Assembly (NCBI GenBank): GCA_033964015.1
Contig: CM066912.1
Location: 14,109,399-14,173,398, forward strand
Length of the DNA: 64,000 nt
Source: Scolanthus callimorphus
Taxonomy: Eukaryota; Cnidaria; Anthozoa; Actiniaria; Edwardsiidae
Reading direction: 5' to 3'
Shown here: positions 1 through 9,459 of the stretch, piece by piece
Layout: each line of letters opens with the position of its first letter
Position numbering within the stretch: position 1 is the first letter of the stretch
Made by a program: the position numbers and the translations under genes
Notes under the pieces: model-generated
What the model was told of the DNA's origin: nothing
Database searches by the model: none
Seen by the model: only the letters and a program-made list of their open reading frames with translations

Positions 1-168
1 GGGCCAAGCGGAGTGAGTGCGGACGATTTAGCCAATCAGAAACGTTTGCGCAGACGACCCGATCATAATAGTATAGATATATAGTAGAGTATAGAAGGTA
101 CGGAGTCACGCCAACTCGAAGTTCTTGAGCCATCAGCAGGATCAAAGGAAAAGAGAAAAATGTATATT
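1..168. repeat. Dispersed repeat flank
   Basis: Bases 26-85 (a TTTAGCCAATCAGAAACG core followed by a TTTGCGCAGAC stretch and an AT-rich tail) recur in diverged form at about 10298-10355, so this stretch is dispersed repeat DNA. No coding potential is seen. It lies just beyond the 3' side of the minus-strand tRNA-like sequence at 169-241 and could be the body of the same SINE-like unit. Confidence 0.45.
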
Positions 169-241
169 GCCTCGAATGGGACTCGAACCCACGGCTTCCG
201 AATTCCGGTTTGGATGTGTTAACCGCTACACTACCGAGGAC
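169..241 (-). pseudogene. tRNA-like sequence (tRNA pseudogene or SINE head)
   Basis: Read on the minus strand, 73 nt fold as a tRNA. Acceptor strands are TCCTCGG/TCGAGGC (one end mismatch). The D stem is GTGT/ACAC with an A-box-like TAGTGTAGCGG. The T arm GTGGG-TTCGAGT-CCCAT contains a consensus B box. The anticodon arm is poor: the stem needs a mismatch or bulge, and the loop ACCGGAA has C instead of the universal U33. A functional tRNA is therefore unlikely. A tRNA-derived SINE head or tRNA pseudogene fits better. The internal pol III promoter boxes look intact. Confidence 0.6.
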
Positions 242-364
242 AACCACGCTGGCAGCGCAGCAATTCTAGGTAGTGCAGAGTAAACACCCGTAGGGGTCCC
301 AGGCTTTTTCTCTTATCCGTAAACTGATTCACAGGGGACTTGGTAGAGACATATGTAGAGAGAG

Positions 365-1258
365 TATAGATAGGTCCAAGTCCAGCCAACTACCAATGAG
401 AACGACGAGGATCACACCGTTGGTCCCGTGGTCCTTCAGTCAAAATAAGAATAATTTTACTAAGGCTGGTCCCTAGGTCCGTTGGTCCCGCGGCCCTTCA
501 GTCAAAACACGAATAATTTTAGAACGATCTAACATCCTAAGTCTGGTCCATTGGTGCCGCGGTCCTTCAGTCAAAATATGAATAATTTTAGAACGAACTA
601 ACATCCTAAGTTTGGTCCGTTGGTCCCGCGGTCCTCCAGTCAAAATATGAATAAATATTAGAAGGAAGAAATACACAAAGGCCGGTCCCTTGGTCCGTTG
701 GTCCCGCGGTCCTCCAGTCTTAATATGAACAATTTTAGAACGAAGTAACATCCTAACACTGGTCCCGCGGTCCTTCAGTCAAAATAAGAATAATTTTACT
801 AAGGCTGGTCCCTTGGTCTGTTGGTCCCGTGGTCCTTCAGTCATAACATGAATAACTAGAACGATCTAACATCCTAAGTCTGGTCCGTTGGTGCCGCGGT
901 CCTTCAGTCAAAATATGAATAATTTTACTAAGGCCGGTCCCTTGGTCCGTTGGTCCCGCGGTCCTTCAGTCAAAATATGAATAATTTTAGAACGAAGTAA
1001 CATCCTAAGGCTGGTCCCTTGGTCCGCTGGTCCCGCGGCCCTTCAGTCAAAATATAATAATTTTACAACTAAGAAACATATTATGGCTGGTCTGTTGCTC
1101 CCGCGGTCCTCCAGTCTTAATATGAATAATTTTAGAACGAAGTCCTCCTAAGGCTGGTCCACTGGTCCGGCGGTCCTTCAGTCAAAATATGAATAATTAT
1201 AGCACAAAGAAACATCCTAAGTCTGGTCCGTTGGTCCCGCGGTCCTCCAGTCAAGGTC
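365..1258. repeat. 13-copy minisatellite, spacing 60-78 bp
   Basis: The landmark CTTCAGTC/CTCCAGTC occurs at about 434, 495, 565, 634, 712, 773, 835, 902, 964, 1041, 1109, 1176 and 1245. Each copy joins a GC-rich half (GGTCCGTTGGTCCCGCGGTCC) to an AT-rich half (AAAATATGAATAATTTTAGAA, then CATCCTAAG). Spacing alternates between about 61-62 and 67-78 bp because some copies lack the AACATCCTAAG block. The resulting GGPRDQRT-type peptide repeat on the minus strand follows from the tandem structure and is not evidence of a gene. Confidence 0.9.
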
Positions 1259-1327
1259 AACGAAAGGAATCACGGGATCCAATGAAATAGTGAAAGCGAG
1301 CGACTACGCGATACAGTACACTATATT

Positions 1328-1535
1328 CCGTTTTTTTTTTCTTCCTCTATCATTTTCCTTTCTTCTCCTTTTATTCCTTTTTTTTTCATTATTCCTTCTC
1401 TCTTTGCTTTTCTTTTTTCCTTTTCTCAGTTTCTTTTTTCTCATTTTCCTTTACTCTCTTTCCTTTTTTCGTTTCCCTTTTTTTTCATTTTCATTTTCCT
1501 TTTTTTTTCCTTTTCCTTTTCTTTTTCTCCTTTCC
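1328..1535 (+). repeat. Polypyrimidine tract, about 208 bp
   Basis: This is a nearly uninterrupted T/C tract with only a few A or G interruptions and no fixed period. Its mirror-like homopurine/homopyrimidine composition could allow triplex (H-DNA) formation. It begins 70 bp after the minisatellite and ends at the 175-bp duplication. Reading it as Phe/Leu/Ser-rich protein is an artefact of composition. Confidence 0.85.
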
Positions 1536-1666
1536 TGCCGCGCGTATGAAATGCGCCATCCACCGTTATCTCTCTTACCCACGAGACCCGAAGTCCCGTC
1601 GCGCGTACAAAAAGCGCCATCTATCCTAATCTCTATGACCCGCGAGACCCGAAGTCCCGCCGCACG

Positions 1667-1705
1667 TAATATATAGATTTAGGCAATGCCTAAAAGCGGA
1701 GCTCT
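1667..1705 (+). repeat. Head motif copy 1
   Basis: It reads TAATATATAG, then the palindrome TTTAGGCAATGCCTAAA, then AGCGGAGCTC. It is one of eight copies in the window and is duplicated with the 175-bp unit. Confidence 0.85.
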
Positions 1706-1841
1706 AATCATTACTGACATATGAAATGCGCCATCCACCGTTATCTCTCTTACCCACGAGACCCGAAGTCCCGTCGCGCGTACAAAAAGCGCCATCTATC
1801 CTAATTTCTATGACCCGCGAGACCCGAAGTCCCGCCGCACG

Positions 1842-1880
1842 TAATATATAGATTTAGGCAATGCCTAAAAGCGGAGCTCT
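1842..1880 (+). repeat. Head motif copy 2 (5' end of element A)
   Basis: The sequence is the same as at 1667-1705. The satellite array starts about 45 bp downstream. I take this copy as the nearest upstream terminus of the satellite-bearing element. Confidence 0.8.
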
Positions 1881-1927
1881 AATCATTACTGACATACCAG
1901 CATTACTGTCATCACGGTATCGACTTT

Positions 1928-2797
1928 TCTAGTTTTGATGACGTCATCGATGACGTAATCCCACGTGATCTTGGTGGTGCATCCCCTTGCCTCCAAAAAA
2001 CTTAATCCAAGTTTGGTCTCCTAGCAATGTTCCCTTCTCGAGATAATGACTTTTCTAGTTTTGATGACGTCATCGATGACGTCATCCCACTTGACCTTGG
2101 TGGTGCTCCCCCTTTCCACCAAGATAACTTTACACGAGTTTTGTCACCTAACGATGTTGCCTTCTTGAGATATTGACTTCTCTAGTTTTGATGACGTCAT
2201 CGATGACGTCATGCCACGTGACCTTGGTGGTGCACCCCCCTTGCCTCCAAGATCACTTTACCCAAGTTTGGTCACCTAACGATGTTACCTTCTTGAAATA
2301 TTGAATTCTCTAGTTGTGATGACGTCATCGATGACGTCATCCCACTTGACCTTGGTGGTGCTCCCCCTTTCCACCAAGATAACTTTACCCAAGTTTGGTC
2401 ACCTAACGATGTTGCCTTCTTGAGACATTGACTTCTCTAGTTTTGATGACGTCATCGATGACGTCATGCCACGTGACCTTTGTGGTGCACCCCCCTTGCC
2501 TCCAAGATAACTTTACCCAAGTTTGGTCACCTAGCGATGTTACCTTCTTGAGATATTGACTTCTCTAGTTTTGATGACGTCATCGATGACCACGTGACCT
2601 TGGTGGTGCACCCCCCTTGCCTCCAAGATAACTTTGCCCAAGTTTGGTCACCTAGCGATGTTACCTTCTTGAAATTTTGAATTCTCTAGTTTTGATGACG
2701 TCATCGATGACGTCATGGCACTTGACCTTGGTGGTGCACCCCCCTTACCTCTAAGATAACTTTACCCAAGTTTGGTCACCTAACATGTTGCCTTCTT
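1928..2797 (+). repeat. CRE-palindrome satellite array 1, period about 128 bp
   Basis: The landmark TCTAGTT(T/G)TGATGACG starts at 1928, 2053, 2181, 2309, 2436, 2564 and 2685, giving spacings of 125, 128, 128, 127, 128 and 121. The short one has lost 8 bp inside the palindrome. Each unit has the 20-bp palindrome TGACGTCATCGATGACGTCA (two full CREB/ATF sites), usually a CACGTGACC or CACTTGACC box, CCTTGCCTCCAAGATAACTT and CCCAAGTTTGGTCACCTA. The seventh unit is broken at CCTTCTT by the inserted 2.9-kb element and continues after it. Confidence 0.92.
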
Positions 2798-2912
2798 CCA
2801 GCTGATCTGAGATCGTGACGTCACATGACGTCACGGGAAAACTGGGTTATCACCTTGCCCGCGATACTTGTCAGCGGTATCACCCATTAGGCTCTCATGC
2901 TCAAGGAAAATA

Positions 2913-3032
2913 ATGGCGGACTTCGAAGGGAGAAAAAAGCCCATCCTTTTCTCTGGCTTCGGAGGTCCACATTTCTTAAGTGATTGTCCTAGTTTTCACT
3001 CAAAATGCTTACTTAGTAGCAGAGTTTTATGA
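2913..3032 (+). CDS. Short inward ORF in left subterminal repeat
   Basis: This 39-residue frame starts ATGGCGGACTTCGAAGGG just inside the left inverted repeat. The right subterminal region has a related ATGGTGGGACTCAGAATTCGAAGGGG on the other strand. I infer that the inverted repeats once carried the start of a coding region. The frame is too short to name, and no domain is visible. It may be non-functional. Confidence 0.2.
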   Translation: MADFEGRKKPILFSGFGGPHFLSDCPSFHSKCLLSSRVL

Positions 3033-4091
3033 ATGAAAGAAGAATCCAACTTTTAACTTGCGATTTGTTGATTTTTGGCTGGTTTATTTTCTGGCTCCCA
3101 CTCGATACCCGCCGACACTACGATAACTCCCAGTTGCTGCTTACAAATGCTAACTCTAAAAGCCCTGACATAGAGCTTATACGCCTGGTAAGGAGGTAAT
3201 GGCTTCTTCATAGAAGGAATTGATAAAAACAGCGTACTATATCTTGTCGAGAGCCCTGTTTTCTGTACGAGATTCCTAGGAGGTATGATGCGAGGATGAC
3301 GTTCGAACAATGAAGGAATGAATGTCCGAAAGATTGGGGTTATTCCTGCTTCTGTTTGGTTTTTGTCTTTATATAAAGCAAGCAAGCCCTCAAAAATGGC
3401 ACACTTCGGTACCTACAGCTTAAACAAAATCCGCTCTTTTTTTTTTACTTCTTTTATGGCTGTTAAACTTGTTTCTAAAAGCCAGAAAAGGAAAACACAC
3501 AACGAAGAGGCCTAATCAAGATTGTATTAACCCTGAACAAAGCAAAATTAGACACGAAGGCAGCACTTTCTAATCAATTATAAGAAAAATAATAATGACC
3601 CCTGTACAATGTTTGTACTGTCGCTGTGTTTACATGTAAATGAGACACTAATCAATCAAAGAAAGTAAACAAACCAGTCACCCATACAAACACTTTATTT
3701 CAGATACAAATACAAATCAATATTAAGCCTGAAATAAATGCTGATTATGACTTCACTAGCAGTGTTGGGAATGGTTTCATTGTCACTTACCTATTTACTA
3801 AGCAAAAGAATATTGAGTAATCCGAAACCTGATTAATGTTTTTATTGTGCTTTGCTATGCCATGTGAATCAAATGGTGTTATGGTTGTTATAACTGTGGA
3901 GTTTTTAAATATTCACAAAGCCCAGGGCACGGATGGCAGTGATGTCTCAGAATTTGTTCCATCTACCTGATAACATGAAAACAAGACAAATCAGACAAAT
4001 AATAACAATAATAATAATAAAGCTCAGATGATCTGGAAATTGACAGGGCTTTGTAATTAATAAGAGAGCAATGTTTGCATATTTTCCTGGT

Positions 4092-4547
4092 CTATGGTAG
4101 TTGAATCCCAAAAATTAGTTGAATTTTGAAAGCTATTTTGCTATTATTTAGATTTTGATTATCCTCAGAAAAAGCAGGAAGAACAACTGTAAACGTTTTT
4201 TTCCTTTTCCACAAAATACCTATAGGCCCCTCAGACACTGCATTCCATGAAACTGTAGCTAAGGCTACCAAGAAAGTATTATGTTTTTTAGGCTGTGCCA
4301 AGCAGCTAGCAATTAGCCATGTTCTTTGGGGCTTGTAAGTATAGCCTTCTTGGAATTCATATCTGACACTTCCATAGAACTTGAAATTAAAAGACTTTGC
4401 AGTCACAGTAAGGATGACATAGCTGGGAGGCTGTGGCCCATTAGAAGTGTACCAAGTACTATTTGGAGGTGCAAATGATTTCAAATTTGCTAATTGGGGA
4501 TTTTGGGGGTCCGTACATCCCTTACTTGTCCAAACATCTTCATACAA
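4092..4547 (-). CDS. Unrecognised 151-codon ORF inside the 2.9-kb element
   Basis: This is the longest open frame of the element, on the minus strand. It begins at a non-ATG position (Leu-Tyr-Glu-Asp-Val-Trp), so it would be an exon or a remnant, not a complete gene. Composition is protein-like: mixed polar and aromatic residues with several Trp and Pro, and a Lys/Arg-rich stretch (LWKRKKTFTVVLPAFSEDNQ). I recognise no transposase catalytic motif, signal peptide or membrane helix. Minus-strand frames at 5341-5508 and 3053-3385 could be neighbouring exons of the same decayed gene. This is unproven. Confidence 0.25.
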   Translation of the reverse strand: MYEDVWTSKGCTDPQNPQLANLKSFAPPNSTWYTSNGPQPPSYVILTVTAKSFNFKFYGSVRYEFQEGYTYKPQRTWLIASCLAQPKKHNTFLVALATVSWNAVSEGPIGILWKRKKTFTVVLPAFSEDNQNLNNSKIAFKIQLIFGIQLP

Positions 4548-5722
4548 TAGAAATAATAATAATAATAATCAACTTTCTTTCAAGAGAGTAGCATGTGTCA
4601 AAAGCGTGTTGCCCTCCTGTAGTATTCATTCTTCATCCTTATTCTATTAAATGTATCAGTTAATTCCAGCAGTGACCATGCCCATTTGTCATTTTTTAGA
4701 AAGAAATATGGTTCATAAAAACCATCCCTCCTGCATTTATCACATTATAAACCACAGAAATCCTCGTTTTATTGCTTAAGTATGTTCCCTGTATTTTTCA
4801 ACTTCTAAGGGCTGGTTCACGGTCATCATAGCAACAGAAAACACATCTTAGAAAATTGGCCATAATTTATATCACATAGAAAATTTGGATGAATTTTTTA
4901 CAACAAAAATGCACACACATTCCACTACTTGGCTGTCACAATGATCAGACCCTTCCCAGCTCAGCAGAGGCCACTTCTATCTTGTTTTGTGTTTTGAAGT
5001 TAGCTTCTTTTGCGCAGTTGAAACACACAAGAAATCATAAAAATTAAAAGTAAAAAGAAACGCGCAATATAAAAAGTAGCCTCTACTCGCAGGGAATTCA
5101 GACTCCAACCAAAGTTAACCCCTGTTTGCTACAGACAACATATTCGAAGAATATTCCGCTCTTCGAGACAGACATTTCGAAATGTCCTTTTTAAAGGAAA
5201 AACTTACATTGTAGTAGTCAGTAAGTATAGGCGTAGCCTTGGCTCAGAAGTTCGCCTGGACGCACTGAGAAACGGTTGAAGCACTGCAGCACCACTCCTT
5301 GAGGCTGATCATGATACAAATAACAATCTCAAAGTCTCCCCGGATCATCGAAGATCATTTCCAGAGCTTCTTGCTCTTCTGGTTTCACATTGTTTTTGCA
5401 CACATCAATCGGGAGTTCTCCCTGCCAATCTCGACCTATCCAATCTCGAGTTGTTTTTTGAAGACAACAACAGAAATTTGCAGCGTGGCATCACGCAAAA
5501 GTCCTGTGACTCATTCAGGCTTTGTCGAGATCCACAGCATACGAAATGAAGTCGCTCAGACGGCAGAAAACAGTAAAAAGAGAAACTCAATAAGTGAAAA
5601 ACTGATCTCCCCTTCGAATTCTGAGTCCCACCATCTTGCAGGCCAGGTTACCAAGGGTGATAACCCAGTTTTTCAAATTCCCTCGATTTTGATTGGCTAA
5701 TATTTTTTCCCAGATCAGCTGG

Positions 5723-5850
5723 TTGAGATATTGACTTTTTTAGTTTTGATGACGTCATCGATGACGTCATGCCGTGTGACAGGTGGTACACCCCCTTGCT
5801 TCTAACATAACTTTAATTAACCCAATGTTGGTCAACTAGCGCCTGGCCGT
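5723..5850 (+). repeat. Resumed satellite unit after the insertion
   Basis: TTGAGATATTGACTTTTTTAG continues the unit broken at 2797. It is followed by the TGACGTCATCGATGACGTCA palindrome and by diverged versions of the GGTGGTACACCCCCTTGC and AACCCAATGTTGGTCAACTA blocks. This is the last, most diverged unit of array 1. Confidence 0.85.
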
Positions 5851-5879
5851 AGCTCCGTTAAAACTAAACACGAAGGAAT

Positions 5880-6186
5880 AGAAGCGCGCGTGAGTTCTTG
5901 CCTGTTTTCCCGCCTGAAATTGGGATGCCTGTGTGCCGAGCGGACGGACACACACACGGAATTACACTATACGTTATATTCAGAAATGAAAGGAAAAAAA
6001 TCATATCTCCAGTGGGAAAGCTCCAATGACGACCAAACTTGGCAAAAGTTGTCTTTAGGTTCATACCTATCTATTGTCAAAGTCACGTGACATGACGTCA
6101 CTGTTTACGTCATTGAAATTGACAAAAACCTCTGAAACCACTCAAAAGCGACTTGATGGTTATACGTCTGAATTCTGATACCACTT
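5880..6186 (+). repeat. 3' body of head/tail element A
   Basis: A run of blocks (GGACGGACAC, GAAAGGAAAAAAATCATATC, CCAAACTTGG, CAAAGTCACGTGACATGACG) parallels 50720-50950 in order and spacing. Both copies end in a tail hairpin. The region also carries CRE-like and CACGTG sites. No coding potential is supported. Confidence 0.65.
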
Positions 6187-6223
6187 TTCCTTATGTATGG
6201 TGCTCCGCTCAGGAGCTCCGCTA
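6187..6223 (+). repeat. Tail motif 1
   Basis: TTCCTTATGTATGGTGCTCC is followed by GCTCAGGAGCTCCGCTA. The hairpin loop is very short in this copy. The GGAGCTCCGCT block is the reverse complement of the head block AGCGGAGCTCC. Confidence 0.8.
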
Positions 6224-8180
6224 CAAAAGCCAGCGTACACATAAAGTGAGCCTAACGTTAACTGCAGGCGACTGGCAATAAAACCAACACAAAACCCAGT
6301 GAGTCGGGCCTCCAGCAAAACGCGGACAAACACACAGGAGCCACAAAACCGACAAACTACAGAGCAAACAGAACATAAATGCACACAACGGTACGTAGAA
6401 AAAGGCCCTATAATCTGCAACCAACAGACATCCATATTTCCATGTATAGGCGCGAAGAGCAAACGATATACTGATGTTGCAATCCAAACATGTAAACAGA
6501 CTAACTAGCACCCCGGATAAAAGTTCATGACGCTGATAAGGAAATGTGACACAGGAACGCACAACCTAACACACTAAATATACCTCGTTTACTTCTACTT
6601 TTCCCGGAGCGGTAGACGAGTTCTGTTCCGGCGAGTTTCTTTATGAACGACGAAAAATGCCAGAAACAAGTAGAGCTCGTGAGAGTGGAAGTGCCCCGAA
6701 ACACCGACAGGAGACGCGCGTGGTCATAATCTTGCGTAATAACTGGCCAAACTCCGACGAACTCAGGACGGTTTAAGAACGAGTGAAATACGACAGGCAA
6801 AGCACATGGGTTCCACTGGAAACCTATAAAACAAAATGGAAAAAACTCCGGTTTTAAGCTAATAGCCGGATAAACATAACTTGAAGCACATTACACAACT
6901 TCGAAAAACCACCAAGCCAAGCAACCACAAGCCAAGCTAAAACAGCACCAAATAATACTTAACTCGAGCTTACGGGAAAGGAGAGGAGATGTAAACGAAG
7001 AAGGAGTACACTTTTATTCTTGAAGGTGGATTTGAAGAAAGTCTTGACCGTGTTGAGGAGCGTAACCAGAAAGCGGCATCTAGCGTGAGATCTCAAAACC
7101 AACTGAATTTGATTATGTAAATTATATCTTACATGTCGCACACTATTCCCAAGTGAGAATATTGTGTTTTTTGATCGCGAGTTGTTCGCAGGTTGTCGCG
7201 CTGTTACACGTTTCAACTCCCTCATATGTTTCTGGTTATGTGTAATCGATTGAAATGGCTTCAGCTTGAAGAACATCACGAATCACCCTTAAAACCGATA
7301 ACCAACACCTTTTCCTCCCACCAAACATCTATTTTTAGTTCCGGTACTTAAGCTTTGGTACTATTTAAAAATTCAGGACTAAAATATAAGCTAATTTAGT
7401 TACTTAATTTAGCTTTCGTTTTTCATAAATTCAGCCAATAAATTGTTTCTCTGGTTTTCGTCTTGAATGAAAAAGCGTCTCATTTTTAACAACAGCTTTA
7501 CCTGCTTCAATTTCTTCTTTGAGTTTCCTTCCTTGCTAAACGCCTGTAAAGGATTTCGATGTAACGGGTGGCATAAAGTTCCATAAAGTTCTATGGCCTT
7601 TTGCCATTTAATGTTTATCCCGGGAATCAGCATGCACAAAGTTCCTTCTTATCGAGTGAAATGTTTTTTTTCTCGTCGAGCACGCGTGAAGTTAAAGAGT
7701 CGATTGTTGAGTTGAATCCTTGTTTTGGACAACTTAATTCCCTCCGTGCTTTAGTTGAAACAATCCTGTACAATTCTTGTCCTTCTTTTTGCAATCAAAT
7801 GCCGTTCATAGCGTGATTAAACATGTGAAGTTGTTGATTTTCTCATCGACTACTTCACAGTCTACACTTCAATTTCATTCCACTCTGCCAACAATCACGA
7901 TCAAAAACGTCGCTGACATGTAAAATATATACTAGCGATTGCTATTTTGGCAGAAAAGTCGATTTACATTTGATTTTGCCATGATAACTTGAAGAATTTT
8001 CGCTCCGATATCTCCTAGCTGTGTTGGCAATGGGGCAGGCTGAGGAACCTGGCCTGGGTACACACGACGTACCACGTCCGCGATACTTAGACCAGCGGCT
8101 GTCCATCGGAAATTATAACCACGCGAAAGGTGCTCGACGGGTTACTTTTATTTCATTTGTTTTAATACCACGCATTAGCC
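6224..8180. other. No supported gene
   Basis: Open frames here are short, overlapping on both strands and unlike any family I know. Scattered GCGC-rich patches and an AT-rich 7300-7900 stretch are visible. I see no tandem repeat or clear inverted terminus. The last 200 bp (7990-8180) should be the body of the element ending at the tail at 8181-8206. Confidence 0.4.
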
Positions 8181-8206
8181 CATGGGGCTCCACAAGAGTT
8201 CCGCTA
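8181..8206 (+). repeat. Tail motif 2 (GTTCC variant)
   Basis: CATGGGGCTCC is followed by ACAAGAGTTCCGCTA. It belongs to the tail family but has AGTTCC where others have AGCTCC. It abuts a second, opposite tail at 8210, making the palindrome AGTTCCGCTATTATAGCGGA. Confidence 0.7.
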
Positions 8207-8209
8207 TTA

Positions 8210-8710
8210 TAGCGGAACTCCCCGCGCCGAAGGCGCGTAGTGGATGGAGCCCCATACGTATCATTCAACGTCGCATGAGAAAGCAACCTATTCAAGCCAA
8301 AATGGAACGTTCAGCGGTTTACATCGCAGGCTCTTATTTACGCATGCGTATTTGCCTTAGTGTCGACCCGTGTACACAGCCAATCACAGTCTTGGATCAC
8401 TGAGTGCGCGCTTGGTCTTCTACATCCAGGATAGCGCCCCTGCGTTCAGTTGGACTCCAAACTGCAAAGATTGTTTTGACGCCAACTCCCCGAAAAATAC
8501 ATTGATAATCACAGATATTGATCTGGATTCTTTAAAGAGGTAAACTGTTAGAGATGTAAGGAGACAAAAGGAACTGAACTAATAGCGAATTGGAAAATAT
8601 TTGCCAACTCTCTGTACTGTTGCTGGTTGGAGAGAATAAACAATTCAGTAAGAAGATGGATGTGTGTGATTGGAGTTCCGCTTTTAGGCAATGCCTAAAT
8701 CTATATATTA
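8210..8710 (-). mobile_element. Complete 501-bp head/tail element E
   Basis: On the minus strand it starts with a head (8710 to 8672: TAATATATAG, TTTAGGCATTGCCTAAA, AGCGGAACTCC) and ends with a tail (8255 to 8210: TATGGGGCTCC, a hairpin around GCGCCTTCGGCGC, then GGAGTTCCGCTA). Head and tail both carry the same T-for-C change relative to other copies, so the subterminal inverted repeats co-vary. That argues the two ends belong to one element. The interior is unique, holds no satellite and has no coding potential. Confidence 0.72.
8672..8710 (-). repeat. Head motif 3
   Basis: Minus-strand head with the GGAACTCC variant and the palindrome TTTAGGCATTGCCTAAA. It is the 5' end of element E. Confidence 0.8.
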
Positions 8711-8716
8711 GAATCA

Positions 8717-8850
8717 TGTTTCATAAACAGGGTGTTAAGTAAGGCTATTTATCTAAAAAGAACAGTGTCTATGGTTCTGTCTGGTATACTGTTTGCTTCC
8801 ACGCAACGTGGGCTATAACAGAGAGTTGTGACGGTGCAACCTCTAATTAG
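8717..8850. repeat. Dispersed repeat shared with 18720-18830
   Basis: AACAGTGTCTATGGTTCTGT, GGTATACTGTTTGCTTCC and GGGCTATAACAGAGAGTTGT correspond to diverged blocks at 18755-18825 (AGCAGTGTCCATGATTCTGT, GGTATAACTGTTTCCTCC, GGCTACAACAGACAGTTG). The function is unknown. Confidence 0.6.
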
Positions 8851-9214
8851 ATAGGTACAAGAAAACAGCACGTCACTTCTGGCGTTAGAAGACTCAGAAT
8901 AACAGTTTGTTTAGGCATTACATAAGGTAGGGTAAATGTCTCACATTTGCAAAACATTTCACAATTTTGCCGTATTAATACATTTTTCAAAGCATTTCCT
9001 TTTCTTCAGAAAACAGTGCTGAATAGATTGGCTGAAATGACTTGCGAACGGGCGCTAGCTCGATTGTCAAATGTTGTGTTTGCTGTCGTAAGAAAATGAG
9101 AGATTTTGAGTAATTGTTGGAGTGCATTTAGACTTTATTTATAGAAATAGACCTCAACTTCAGCGTATGTTTGACCATGAAAAATTATTCCGATTTCCAC
9201 AAATTGTTGGCACA

Positions 9215-9305
9215 GAACTTAAGCAACCTCTGTGCTACCAAACGGTGTAATCACTAGATATATTAGGGGTGTTTTAAATTTGCCAAAAGAGGTATTTTTA
9301 GATTA
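9215..9305. repeat. Dispersed repeat shared with 59226-59330
   Basis: AAGCAACCTCTGTGCTACCA, CGGTGTAATCACTAGATATA and TTTTAAATTTGCCAAAAG match 59226-59318 with few changes. It is a fragment of an unclassified interspersed repeat. Confidence 0.65.
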
Positions 9306-9459
9306 ATTGAAATAACTTGAAAATTCGACCAGGATTTGTTGTATTACTAGCTAAAAACGCATCCATAGCAATAACGGTTTACTCATAGAAATGCCCAGGA
9401 CAGCTTTTCCCATGCGATTTAAGTTGTAAACGTTGTTATAATTTTACCTTTAAAATTGT

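Larger units (their letters stand above)
1546..1896. repeat. 175-bp tandem duplication
   Basis: Copy 1 is 1546-1720 and copy 2 is 1721-1895, nearly identical. Each begins ATGAAATGCGCCATCCACCG and ends with the head motif plus CTAATCATTACTGACAT. Within each unit there is an older half-unit repeat (CCCACGAGACCCGAAGTCCC versus CCCGCGAGACCCGAAGTCCC), so duplication happened at two scales. The unit contains the 5' terminal motif of the satellite element that follows. Confidence 0.9.
2798..5722. mobile_element. 2.9-kb TIR DNA transposon inside a satellite unit
   Basis: The ends are perfect 12-bp inverted repeats, CCAGCTGATCTG (2798-2809) and CAGATCAGCTGG (5711-5722). A second inverted block, AAAACTGGGTTATCACC, lies at 2841-2858 and as its complement at 5655-5673, and weaker similarity continues to about 2935/5605. 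The flanks rejoin an exact satellite unit (CCTTCTT | TTGAGATATTGAC), which leaves a 2-bp TT duplication and defines both ends. The interior has only short minus-biased open frames (3053-3385, 4092-4547, 5341-5508) and no recognised transposase motif, so it is probably a decayed or non-autonomous copy. The superfamily is not assigned. Both subterminal regions carry an inward ATG (2913 plus; about 5632 minus). Confidence 0.8.
1842..6223 (+). mobile_element. Satellite-bearing head/tail element A, interrupted
   Basis: The order is: head hairpin (1842-1880), seven 121-128-bp satellite units (from 1928), a 2.9-kb foreign insertion (2798-5722), continuation of the satellite (5723-5850), a unique 3' body (5880-6186) and a tail hairpin (6187-6223). 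Without the insertion the element is about 1.45 kb. The head carries AGCGGAGCTC and the tail GGAGCTCCGCTA, forming subterminal inverted repeats. The 3' body and tail are homologous to 50700-51012, which supports treating them as one family. The layout resembles Helentron-associated non-autonomous elements (internal satellite, terminal hairpins, no long TIR). That class assignment is inference. No coding sequence belongs to the element itself. Confidence 0.65.

Noticed and set aside
473..751. Open frame with repeated GGPRDQRT-type peptide
   Set aside because: It is an in-frame reading of the minisatellite. No start context, and it breaks where unit length changes.
1290..1676. Phe/Leu-rich 128-codon frame resembling membrane helices
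   Set aside because: Most of it is the polypyrimidine tract, and the rest is the 175-bp duplicated unit. Hydrophobicity is a composition effect.
1928..2797. CRISPR-like spacing of palindromic repeats
   Set aside because: The units are contiguous 128-bp satellites with conserved 'spacers', in an animal-like genome. Neither unique spacers nor cas genes are present.
6160..6562. Cys-rich minus-strand frames resembling secreted or membrane proteins
   Set aside because: Two overlapping frames on the same strand both look Cys/Leu-rich because of composition. They run into the tail motif, and no signal peptide or domain is convincing.
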